Below are positions 29,040 to 39,557 of a stretch of DNA of 64,000 nt, piece by piece. How positions within the stretch are numbered: the first letter of the stretch is position 1; each line of letters begins with the position of its first letter. A model generated the notes under the pieces. The model saw nothing but the letters and a program-made list of their open reading frames with translations, was not told where the DNA came from and searched no databases. The DNA lies in the NCBI RefSeq assembly GCF_035046505.1, contig NC_089822.1, positions 127,654,807 to 127,718,806 of the forward strand, read 5' to 3'. This DNA comes from Tiliqua scincoides (Eukaryota > Chordata > Lepidosauria > Squamata > Scincidae). A program made the position numbers and the translations under genes.

Positions 29040-30330
29040 TGGCCTTTGCAATAGGACGCAGTATCCATTTTGTCCTTATGCTGGCAAGGCATGCAAATTG
29101 TGGGAGTTGTTTTTTTTTTTTTTTTTAATATAACAACGATAGCCAGGTGATTGCAAAGGCTGCCCAACAGCCCATGGGTGAGAGCATTAACTTCATCACC
29201 TGCACCCCCCAGGCATTTTAGCAGTGTGCCATTAATTTCTACAATATGGAATACAAGCTCGGGGGCCTTGCCACCACATAAAAAATGGCAGTAAAGGAAA
29301 CACCCCAGAGACTACTGTAAAACCACATCACATTTGCTGTGTGCGCTTCAGAGCTCTCTCCTTCCCAAATCATTTTTCTGTGGTAATATCCGTGAAAAGA
29401 ACCCTCCTTGTTATGAATCTGGGAAGCTGCAGGCCTATGCTAGGTGAACAGCCGGAGGAGCTGGCCAGGCTACCTTTAATAACACTCTAATAACACGAAC
29501 ACGCAGCTGACTTGCTATTGCCCAGATCACGGAGCGGGAAGTTGAAATGAGAGTTCTGTTGACTAGACAGGAAATTGTTTGAACTTTGAAGCAATCCAGG
29601 TGACCTTTCCAAACATGCCGAGGCAGACTGCCTTACTTAACAAAACACTTTGCGCCCAGCTTTCCTGAGCAATGGGCCAGTTTTCCTGTGAGACAGACTA
29701 GAGTTTTATGGCATCTTGTGCCATAAACAGTTTTGCTTGCAAATGTACAGATTGGACAGAAGAACCACAAGCATGGATGTGGAAAGTACTGCTGTGGCCT
29801 AAGCCCCGCCCCAGTACGCTAGGACTTACTGCTACCAGTCCCCTGACAGATGTGTTTTCTGGGAAAAAGTAGCTTGTGGAGGGGGTGAGCAGTGTTTAGC
29901 CCTTTCCCTGTCTGCCACTTTTCTATTGCAACCCCCCATCAAGCTTTTCCCTCCAGAGGGTTTCATATGTGTAGTTGTGCAAAAGAAAGCCGCTTGGAGG
30001 AGAGTTGCAGTGGAAAAGTTGCGAGTGAGGGACAGGCTTAGAAGCCTCTTCACTCTGCCACTTCTCTGCTCCAGATCACACCTGCACATACACAGAGATG
30101 AGGTTCTGTTTGTACGATTGCTTCTCCTTGATAACAGTCTCCCCCAAATCCACTTCAAGTTCTGATTCCTGTTTCCATGTCCAAGTGTGGAATCAGAGGC
30201 TAAAAGAGGTTGAGAGATTAAAACTCTAGAAGAGGCTTTCATGTGCCCAGCCTTGTCGACTTTAGGGGTGGCTGTCTGTAGATTTGGGATGTGACATCAG
30301 TATTCTGATTACATGATACCAGCATCAGGA
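29040..30330. other. Unassigned spacer
   Basis: A run of 18 T at about 29110. 29380-29640 (CCTTTAATAACACTCTAATA, CAGCTGACTTGCTATTGCCC) lacks repeat features. No gene supported. Confidence 0.35.
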
Positions 30331-30335
30331 AATCT

Positions 30336-30725
30336 AACATGGTGTAGTAGTTAGTGTGTGGGACTAGAACAGGGGCCTCCAAATCCCAGCCCATGGGATG
30401 GATCCAGCATCCCAGGATTACCTGTTTGGGTGTGGCATGGCTGTGGTGAAGCCTTTCCATTCTGCAACTCAACCTCCAGTTTTCACAGCTGATCTTTGCA
30501 AAAACTCACACTGGGCAGTTGCTTCCCCTGGAAAATAGGAGCTCAGAGCCATATGGGGCAACAAGCAACAGAAGCGACTGTCTGGTGCAAATGTCTGCAA
30601 AGATTGGCAAACTAGAGACTGCGGTGCAGAACAGAAAGTCTTTACCACCAATATGCCTGGACGGGATATAGTGGGCCATGGTTTGGAGACCACCAGACTG
30701 GAGCTAGAGGGACCCAGGGACCAAC
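30336..30725 (+). mobile_element. tRNA-like SINE remnant split by a hAT-like element (30370-30695)
   Basis: The left part TGGTGTAGTAGTTAGTGTG resembles the A-box end of a tRNA-derived SINE; the right part GAGCTAGAGGGACCCAGGGA continues it. In between, CAGGGGCCTCCAAATC and GGTTTGGAGACCACCA are inverted ends, with GACTAGAA and GACTGGAG as a possible 8-bp duplication with two mismatches. Confidence 0.5.
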
Positions 30726-30730
30726 CAACA

Positions 30731-30815
30731 TCCCAATCCTATGCATGTCTACTCAGAAGTAAGTCCCATTCAAGTCAATGGGGCTTACTTCCAGGAAAGT
30801 GTAGATAGGATTGGG
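30731..30815. mobile_element. 80-bp foldback element, family A, well preserved
   Basis: CAATCCTATGCATGTCTACT...AAGTCCCATT on the left pairs with AATGGGGCTTACTTCC...AGATAGGATTGG on the right. Best copy of the family in the window. Confidence 0.8.
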
Positions 30816-31019
30816 TTGTAAGTCATGTTTTCTAGGTAGACCTGGGCCTGCCATGTACTCTCAGCCAAACCTGTTTGACAGAGTTGTTCTGAGGCTGACA
30901 TGAAAAGAGAGTTTGCTCTCCTGAACTCCTTGGAGGAAAGGGTAGCATAATAATGTACTATAAATGAGGTCTGTTTGATTTTTTTTTCCCCTGATTCAGA
31001 AGTGGTAGCCTTAGGCCTT

Positions 31020-31420
31020 ATGAAGAGAACAAACTGAGGCTGAATCCAGACAAGATTAAAGTGGTGGCAATCATGGTCTGTTGTTCTGAAAAGGGAGATC
31101 AGGTGCCCAACCTGGTCCTGGCTTTGCTCCTAGGAGCAGAAGTGGCAACTCTCGCCAGGTTTGCTTTTCATCTCACATGTCAACCATGACTTTTCTTTGA
31201 ACAATAAAGCTTGGCAACTGTCACCCATGGCTTTAGAACCTCAAGCACTGACTACTGCAATGTGCTCTGAAAGGGGATAGGAAAGAGTTGCCCTTGAAAA
31301 CTGCTGCTGCTGCTGCTGCCGCCGCTATAGGAAAATGCTTCAATCTGCCTTCTTTTGGGGCTGGTAGGCCACTAGTTGCACTGACTGCCTGTGGATGCAA
31401 CTACTTGTTTACCATGTGAC
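31020..31420 (+). mobile_element. L2-like LINE coding fragment, decayed
   Basis: AGGCTGAATCCAGACAAGAT translates as RLNPDKI, and CTGACTACTGCAATGTGCTC as DYCNVL, separated by GGAGCAGAAGTGGCAACTCT. This is the order found in the L2-clade C-terminal part (compare 20394-20738). Frames are interrupted. Confidence 0.55.
31298..31327. repeat. (CTG)n/(CCG)n short microsatellite
   Basis: Six CTG units then CCGCCGC, within the L2-like fragment. Confidence 0.85.
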
Positions 31421-31799
31421 TTGCCCCATTGCACAAAGGTTTCTTATTTCATGCTCCCAAGGGCAGCTGCACCTGGATTTAGGTACAAATAATGGAGGCA
31501 AATCTCAGTCACACCCCTTTATTTCAATCACAGTTTGCAATTGGGAGGGCACCTGTGAAGCAGAGGATGGGGTGATTTAACATGTAAAATGAGTGCATGA
31601 ATTGGAAGGCTTCATCCTGTTCCTGCCTGCTGCTGTTCCCCTTTAAACAGGAAAGGTCTATCAGCAGCTGTTGGTCATGTTGGCTCCTGGAACTTTCAGG
31701 TTCAGCAAAGAGAGCCTGTCCCCAGATCTAAGGCTCTAAGAGGCAGCAATTACTTTTGAGGCTTTACTTGTGGGCTTCCTGGAGATCTCTAGTTGGTCA

Positions 31800-31882
31800 C
31801 TGCGAAAAGCAGGATTCTGCACTAGATGGACTGTTGGACTGGTCCAGCAGGGCTCTTTTGATGTTCCTGGAGTCAATCCCTG
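31800..31882 (+). mobile_element. CR1/L2-group 3' untranslated fragment
   Basis: CACTAGATGGACTGTTGGAC then TCCAGCAGGGCTCTTTTGAT, the common 'target ... CCAGCAGGGCTCTT' end of reptile CR1-group LINEs. Confidence 0.6.
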
Positions 31883-31963
31883 AGATTGATTTTACCCCCA
31901 GCTGGGCAGCTGCTTGTGACAGTTCAGTGCCCCAGTCCTTATCCTTTTTTGTAATTTAAATCA

Positions 31964-33001
31964 ATGTGTTGGCAGCCTTCAGTCTCGAAAGACTATGGTA
32001 TCGCGCTCTGAAAGGTGGTTCTGGAACAGCGTCTAGTGTGGCTGAAAAGGCCAATTCGGGAGTGACAATCCCTTCCACACTGGGAGCAAGTGCAGTCTGT
32101 CCTTGGTCTGTCTCCCTGGCTATGGGCCTTCCTTCTTTGCCTCTTTGCCTCAGACTGTTGGCCAAGTGTCTCCTCAAACTGGGAAAGGCCATGCTGTACA
32201 ACCTGCCTCCAAGCGGGCCGCTCAGAGGCCAGGGTTTCCCACTTGTTGAGGTCCACTCCTAAGGCCTTCAGATCCTTCTTGCAGAGGTCCTTGTATCGCA
32301 GCTGTGGTCTACCTGTAGGGCGCTTTCCTTGCACGAGTTCTCCATAGAGGAGATCCTTTGGGATCCGGCCATCATCCATTCTCACGACATGACTGATCCA
32401 ACACAGGCGTCTCTGTTTCAGCAGTGCATATATGCTAGGGATTCCAGCACATTCCAGGACTGTGTTGTTTGGAACTTTGTCCTGCCAGGTGATGCCAAGA
32501 ATGCATCAGAGGCAGTGCATGTGGAAAGTGTTCAGTTTCCTCTCCTGTTGTGAGTGAAGAGTCCATGACCTGCTGCAGTACAGAAGTGTACTCAAGATGC
32601 AAGCTCTGTAGACCTGGATCTTGGTATGTTCCGTCAGCTTCTTGTTGGACCAGACTCTCTTTGTGAGTCTGGAAAATGTGGCAGCTGCTTTACCGATGCG
32701 TTTGTTTAGCTCAGTATCCAGAGAAAGAGTGTTGGAGATCGTTGAGCCAAGGTACACAAAGTCATGGACAACCTCCAGTTCATGTAGTTCATTGTAATGC
32801 AGGGAGGTGAGTCCACATCCTGAACCATGACCTGTGTTTTCTTCAGGCTGACCATCAGTCCAAAATCTTGGCAGGCCTTGCTAAAACGATCCATGAGCTG
32901 CTGGAGATCTTTGGCAGAGTGGGTAGTGACAGCTGCATCGTCGGCAAAGAGGAAGTCACACAGACATTTCAGCAGGACTTTGGACTTTGCTCTCAGTGAG
33001 G
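31964..33001 (-). mobile_element. Endonuclease/RT-type LINE, 5'-truncated copy
   Basis: TTAAATCA flanks the copy (31956-31963 and 33002-33009), a target duplication. On the minus strand: LCDFLFADDAAVTTHSAKDL with the catalytic Asp pair intact, CQDFGLMVSLKKTQVM, VYLGSTISNTLSLDTELN, NKKLTEHTKIQVYRACILST, then the C-terminal LLYGELVQGKRPTGRPQLRY and a Cys/His motif CSQCGRDCHSRIGLFSHTRRC shortened to C-x2-C ... H-x4-C. 3' end TTTCGAGACTGAAGGCTGCC. Frames are broken at several points. Starts within the RT domain. Same family as 59592-61668. Clade not resolved by eye. Confidence 0.9.
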
Positions 33002-33009
33002 TTAAATCA

Positions 33010-34475
33010 CACCTCACTTTAGGCACAATAGGGGCAGATACACATTTCAAGGGAGAGATCTGCTTCCATCATGCGTAATTCACTCTCACAGGCCTCTGTT
33101 TGACTCACATTGCAGATCCCTGTTCTGATGGTACTCCTGACAGTGAGGCTGCAACCATAGAAATAGTGGAGAAATCAATCTTTCTGCAATGCAAAAGTTG
33201 ATGATTTGAGCAAGAATTTACTTCCCACAAGGTATGCCAGCACCACACTCATGGACTCCCCTCAAGGTATTACCTGGCCCGTATGAGGAGATGGTGCAGT
33301 TTGTGTGTGTGTGAACTGTGTTCCTTGCATGGGTACCACTGCTGAACTGCTTCAGGTTGCACTGTATCATTGAATGGAATGTCATGAAGGTTGCATGGTT
33401 ATTGCTTGTACCACCTTGCAGTGCGATCAACTGCAGTGACTGAGCCCTGTAGTGTATTGTTACTATAAGTGCAACTCCATCACAGGGTGCTATCTTTGTT
33501 CACTTAGGCTTTGAGCCTATGCATGTGTAGGTTTCAGCGGATATGGATAACATGAATTGGGGATAGACACACACCTGCTAGGAGGGGAGAGAGGGAAGCA
33601 CACTGGTAATGACTTACTGGGAACTAGGGGCTCAGTTTGTCTTTGTGGCCCTGTTCCAGATGGGTCTGCTCCCACCATCAGTACCAAGGAAAGGGCACTT
33701 TGCAAAAGGCCAAGAGGGAGGGGGACCAAGGGCTGGGGAGCTTCCAACTAATTTAACCAAAAGCCTCAGCAAGCCGCTTCCCTAGCCAGTGCCATGACCC
33801 CTCCAACCCTCTGTCCTTCATTCCTGCCATAAATCCGTCCGGTTTATGGGCCTCTGTCTGGCCAGGCTGCCAGGCACTGGAGTTCATGCTCCCCTGGGAA
33901 GTGACTGGGCAGCCAGCGGGGGAGAGATAGCCTGATAAAGCTTAGGAGCCAAGGAGGAGGTGGGGAGGGGGTATATACTTCATCTGTCAGAGGGGAGCAG
34001 TCTCTGTATTTTGGAGCATTTGCTCTCGCTCAAAGTATTGTTTTAGCAAAGTTAGATCCAATGTCCCCCTCCCTGGTTTATTTATTTATTTATTAGCGGC
34101 TTGTATTTTAACCAGACAAATCAGCACAGGGGCTTTCTTGTGGACAAACAGTTCAGGATCGGGGATGCGAATTATGGATGGAGGACTCATACTCCTTCTT
34201 TCTCTTCAGTATTATGCCCCCCTCATTGATATCAGGTGTGAAAGTGGGCTGAGGGTTTGTGAGACTGACCTGAATCCTGACATGAACATGTGCCACATAT
34301 GTACATAAATGCATAGTTTTTATCTCCAAATGGTAACAGTTGGCATTCCTGATCTGGCTCCTTGAAACCCCAGGAGAGAATGGAAAAGAGCAAAATGGTT
34401 GGGGTATTGCTTCCAATTTTGATTATTGGTTAAAGAGCTTGAAATGCACTCCATCCTTCCTTCCACTTCCAAACA
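33010..34475. other. Unassigned spacer
   Basis: (TTTA)n at about 34077-34098. 33780-33960 (GCCATAAATCCGTCCGGTTT, GAGATAGCCTGATAAAGC) looks non-repetitive and could be a conserved non-coding element. No gene supported. Confidence 0.35.
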
Positions 34476-34479
34476 GTAC

Positions 34480-34745
34480 AGAAGAGCATAAGAAAAGCCC
34501 TGCAGGATCAGGCCAAAGGCCCATCTAGTCCAGCTTCCTGTATTCCACAGTGGCCCACCAAATGTCTAGGGAGCACTCAAGACAACAAGATACCTATATG
34601 CTGTTGCCATTCCCTTTGACCTGGCGTCAAAAGGTCAGAAATAGGCTACCTCAGAGGATACATAGTGTAATCATGGCTTTTCACTTGTGATGGACTTTTC
34701 CTCCATAAATCTGTCCAATTCCCTTTTAAAGGCAGAAGAAAATTT
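34480..34745 (-). mobile_element. CR1 LINE 3' end
   Basis: Plus strand CATAAGAAAAGCCCTGCAGG, GCCCATCTAGTCCAGCTTCC and CAGTGGCCCACCAAATG; to the right, CTGTCCAATTCCCTTTTAAA. The reverse complement matches the CR1 3' end at 55850-56096 (GGGATTGGACAAATTTCTGG, GGGCCACTGGAAGC, CTAGATGAGCC). Confidence 0.85.
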
Positions 34746-34747
34746 AA

Positions 34748-34926
34748 GGCCCAATCCTATCCAACATTCCAGCACTGATGCAGCCATGCCAACAGGGCAC
34801 ATGCTGGATCCTGTGGTGGTGGGGTAATCATGGAGAACTCCTCAAGGTAAGGGAATGTTGGTTCCCTTTCCTTGGGGCTGCATTGCAGCTTGTATTGATC
34901 CTGTGAAGTTGTATAGAATTGGGTGC
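34748..34926. mobile_element. 180-bp palindromic element, family B
   Basis: GCCCAATCCTATCCAACATT on the left and GTTGTATAGAATTGGG on the right, with the family core GCCAACAGGGCACATGCTGG. Confidence 0.75.
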
Positions 34927-34929
34927 TCA

Positions 34930-37368
34930 GCCTCTCAAGTTTAGGGGGGGGAAAGGGAAATAAAAGTTTTAACAAATGCACAAAACTGCAGGCAGGGAGG
35001 CTTATAATTACTGATGGTATGGCCACTATCCAATAGATACCCATGGCACTTTCAGACATATCACTCATAATAGCAGTTCAGATTGCTAATTTTTCCATCA
35101 GCCAGTGTAGCTGTGGTTGTGCAGACATGATCAGGTGATACTATTCATCTCCATGCTGCAAAATGCCTACTCATTTCTGAACATCAGTTTTGCAATTTAA
35201 ATACTGGCTGAATGTGATTTTGGCTAGAATAGGAATTTAAAAAAAAATTAACCCAAAGTACTGAAGCACAAAAGCAGTGGTAGGGGTACTAACTATCTAG
35301 GAAGAAACCATCCTGGTTTGTCTGCTACTTTTAACTGCTGTTTGGATATGCAGGATTTAGTAGCTGAAGCTTTTCAAGGCATGGAGATAAATACAGTGTC
35401 CAGCTAATTGCTGCAGATCAAATGGCTGTTAAAGGCATAGTTAAAGGCTGGGTCTAGAGTTCACAGCTCTGCTTACTACAGTTGCAGTACAAGGCTTGCT
35501 GATAAAAGACCCTCATTACTCTTCACAACAGAGTGTAAGCCTGTTTGTGGGGTTGCAAAGTTCAGTCAGTTTAATTGGTAGATTAATCAACTCAGCTTTG
35601 GTTGGCTAATTGGTGGGGCCTCTCTTTAGTCATGGAGAATAGATTTTAATCAGTGGTACTGAGAGTTAAGGATATGGGTGCTAGTGTGGCTCTGGTGTGT
35701 TACCTTAATAGAGAATGACAAAGAAAATATTGATGATGGCCTCTGTCTCTAGCAGAGAGTGGTGGTTTGTGTGTTCTGGTTTCCTTTTACACTTCCTCCA
35801 GGGTCTTCAACTACAAGCACCAATATGGAGATTTAGGTAATAAGCACATTTATTTAAATCTCATCAATGATTACCGTAGGTTGCAAGACAGATGATTAAT
35901 CAATAGATATGACTTAATCAGTTCACAGCTATTGTTTTTAGATGATTACTATTAACTGATTATTCTTTGATTTTGCAACTGATTAATATGCTTGACATTT
36001 AAGAAGTACAACTGTGGTGCTTCACATACATTACATAACTACCCTGGGCATAACCCAGTGGTTATGCCTGGTAGGCCAGCGGCAATATCCTCATATTTCA
36101 GATGCAGGATGGGGGCTGCAAATTTCCCCCATGGGGCAGGTAGCTGCTGGGAAACCAGCAGTAAAGGGAAAAGCTTAACTTCCTCGAGGTCCAAACCCCC
36201 CCCCCCAACTATTCTTTTTTAAATTTATTAACCATGTGTAGACAGTTCTCAGTCTGGCTATTCATGGGGCTGCAAAGTTCAGTCAGTTTACTTGGTAGAT
36301 TAATCAACTAAAGCATTAGTTGACTAATTGGTGGGGTCTCCATCATGCCTAATTGCATCCTCTGAGGAGAGTAGCTTACCTAAGCTGCCTAGAGAGTTTC
36401 TGGCTGAGATGGGGTTTGAACCAGAGATTCTTGGCTTGCAGCTCATACTCTCATGTTTAAATTAAAATTTGATTCCAGGACTTGAGCAATTCGTTTTTAA
36501 TATCCTGTGAGTTGCTTGTGTATATAGGTGCTGCTTTACTGGCTTGTAAAAAAACTGCGTTGTAGTCATCTTTCCAAATCATTTTGGGGGACTGTGTATT
36601 TTTTCTTCTTATTGTGATGTATATTGGTTCCTGAGTCTGAATCTCAGGAGAAGTATCATGCTGAGGAAAGAGGTCTGGAATGGCTCTCTCTAACCAGGCA
36701 GGTGGTCAGGGAATGCAAAACAATTGTCTGGAAAGATCAAGATGTAGAATCTTCCTACTCTACTATTTGTTCCACTCCCAGGAAAACAGTACAGGTCTTC
36801 TAGCTACTTTGATGTGGAGACAATAAGATATCTTTGTCTATTGTAGATGGGAGGGGCAGCTTCAGTGCTTCACTTCAGGACTGCTTTCTTGCTGAATGAC
36901 CTCAGTTCTGTTGTGTGTCAGTGCAAGGCCCATTGCTACATTTAGGGTGGCTGGGGGGAAGAGCCAGTCTGGGCCACCACTGAGCAATTCCCTCAACCAG
37001 CTGTGCAACACACCTGCATTTTAGTGCTAGGGCCGCTGAGTTACTAGGTGTTTCTGCAAACCCTGCATAAGTCCTAGAAGCATATTTATTACAAAATAAG
37101 CCCATGGCCTAACCCACAGGGTGTACCTTGGATCTCAGGGGGAGGCAATGTTCATTCCCTCAGGGGCATATGCTACACATTATACAGTAATACATGTAAG
37201 ATGGAACCTTGCAAGCCAGCTTCAAGAGGTGGCCATTCTGGGTGGAGAAACAGTAAAAGAGGGCTTAATCCTTCCCCTCATGACAGTTTTCCATTCTAAA
37301 TCACCTCTCTGCAGCTCTCTTTCCTGAGCTGCAAACATGAATTTGTGAGGGTGAACCTACTTGCAGAA
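34930..37368. other. Spacer with a 93-bp direct repeat
   Basis: 35545-35633 and 36258-36347 share GCAAAGTTCAGTCAGTTTA and GGTAGATTAATCAACT. 35850-35995 between them is rich in GATTAATC/GATGATTA motifs. No gene supported. Confidence 0.5.
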
Positions 37369-37376
37369 CCTAGTAA

Positions 37377-37731
37377 CAGGGCCTAGGAGAGGGGGGTAAA
37401 GGGGGTAATTTGTACCTGGGCCCAGGGTCCAAAGGGGGGCCCAGGAGCCAAAGGAGGGGGCCCAGAAATTTCCTTATGTTTTCCTATCTATTCAGACTTG
37501 TTGCCTGCACTCCCATGCTGGGGACACTACTGATGCCACATGGGTTGTTAGACCTGGGCTCCAAAGACTTTTCCAGCTGTCTTTACACCCTCCTAACCTG
37601 TTTCACCCCTCCCTGCCCCTGTTCTGCTTGCCTGTCACCACCCTCCCCAGCTCTGTTTCACCCCTCCCTCTTTGCAAAGGGGCCCAAAAGAAACTTTGTA
37701 CCCCCTGATAAAATTCCTCTCAGAGGCCCTG
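37377..37731. mobile_element. 355-bp hAT-like element with perfect target duplication
   Basis: CAGGGCCTAGGAGAGG and CCTCTCAGAGGCCCTG are inverted ends. CCTAGTAA occurs directly outside on both sides (37369-37376, 37732-37739). The subterminal block TAATTTGTACCTGGGCC recurs, reversed, at 42940-42998. The 108-residue open frame inside is not a known protein. Confidence 0.85.
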
Positions 37732-37839
37732 CCTAGTAAGACTGCAATTTTCAAAATTGGTCATTAAGGCCTCAAGTCCACAAAATGTGTAGCTAGACCC
37801 TCAAAATATAGAAAGAAAACATAGGGCAGAGACATAAGG

Positions 37840-37928
37840 CACAATCCTAACCAGGCCTACTCAGAAGTAAGTCTTATTTTGTTCAATGGGGCTTACTCTC
37901 AGGAAAGTGTGGTTAGGATTGCAGCCAT
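37840..37928. mobile_element. 80-bp foldback element, family A
   Basis: CACAATCCTAACCAGGCCTA and GTGTGGTTAGGATTGCAGCC with AGAAGTAAGTC/GGGGCTTACT in the arms. Confidence 0.75.
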
Positions 37929-37929
37929 A

Positions 37930-39476
37930 GGTACTTCTGAATGCACACAAAAGTGAGGTGTCAGAACTTAAGGCCGAGCGAGTCCCGCTCCCTGTTGCGA
38001 GTTAGGATTCTCTGCTTGGCAGCAGAGCTACAAACTAATCTAGAAGATGCAAACCAAACCGAATGCTGTGAGCAACATGTTGTGAGAGAAGCCACAGAAT
38101 CCTCACTGCCACTCATTTGCTCTCATTCTAACTCTTGCGCCCACTCTTCCCTCACAGAACAGAGCCAAATGACCAGCTCCAACTTCAGGAGCTCAGCTTA
38201 CACATGGTCAGTGACTGCTAACCGTGTTTTGCTTTAAACTATGTTGAGGAAACCCTTAACTAGAGTTTCCACCAGCCACTGCTATTGGTGGAATTTCACT
38301 TGCCCACTCCTTTCCCCATACAAGCTTCTGCATCAGAGCTGCTGCTCTGAGGAAAGAAGAGTTTGCCTTTTCCCCCATCAGTACTTACCATTGCTGAAGC
38401 AGTTCATATTTTAAATTTTAAAAAGGCTGAAACAACATCCCTGCTTTCACATGCTTGGTTTCCAGTTGGTGGAGAGGGAGGGAGGTGAAATTGACAGAAT
38501 CCATTATCAGTTTCATCTCTATTTACCTTAACTATAGGTGGGCTCACTACAGTACCAACTTCAGGGATTCCAATAATGCTACATCAGTCAAGCAGTGTGC
38601 TACATTAAGCCATAGAAGTTCTAAAATGTCCTTACCTCTTTTTAAAAAAAATTTATTTCCAATAGAGTGGAAGATTCCATTAATCAGTACAATCCCTTTT
38701 TCATTACAGTGATCAGTTGGTAGCAACAGAGAGTCTGGAGTTACCTGAAAGAAGCAAATTTCAGATCTTCTGGATATTTGGGGGGAAAGCAGGGAAAAAA
38801 GAACAGAGAAAGAGAAAAAAGCAAGATAAAGTCCACTAGCAGTGAATTGTTGCCCTCGATCAGGCATTTATAAGTGCTATTAACAGATAGGGGGGCAGTC
38901 AGAGATTCCCCCCACCTGCTTGCAGACTGAAGTGGTCCAACCAAGTGGTTTTCCCTACCCAATTCTAGATTTCAGTAGTGATTGTGAGCATGGAACTTTC
39001 AGGAAATGAAACAATATGGCATTGATCAGGGCATGGGGGACTAACAGGCATCAGATAGCAACTAATTGTGGGGGGATAGCACATGAAGAGCACTTAAGGG
39101 CCCAACTGAGGAAGCACCCTTTAAGCAAAGGCTTCCAGTCAGATCTGTCATGCTGATTTATCCAACAATAAAACCTTAACAGTATTTACTTATTTTAAAA
39201 TGTTACAACCTATCCACTCCTGATGTTTTCAGGCAAGTAACAATAGATTTTTGAGTATATCAAGTAGGCCTGTCAACTGATTTAACTTTCAATTAGGCTT
39301 GCTTTTAACCAATTAAATTAATTAATTTGCTGTAAATATATTTACATATGTCACAACCTCAGTGAAGGTGACTTGGGGGGAATGGGTGGAATCCTGAAAG
39401 GTAGAGGAAATGTTTCCCTAAAGTGTGACATAACATACAGTCCAATAAACCCTGATGGCTGGGTGGAAAAGTCATC
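37930..39476. other. Unassigned spacer
   Basis: No gene supported. 38895-38945 (AGATTCCCCCCACCTGCTTG, CTGAAGTGGTCCAA) recurs at 39800-39842, so it is part of a dispersed repeat. Confidence 0.4.
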
Positions 39477-39557
39477 TTAAGCCATTTCTGCCCAGTGTTG
39501 AATATATGCAATAAGGATCAAATGTGTATACTTGTGGGCTGGGCAGAAATGTGTTAA
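39477..39557. mobile_element. 80-bp piggyBac-like element
   Basis: TTAAGCCATTTCTGCCCA on the left and TGGGCAGAAATGTGTTAA on the right: inverted ends with TTAA at both edges. The core GGATCAAATGTGTATACTTG is shared, reversed, with the pair at 46037-46204. Confidence 0.75.
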
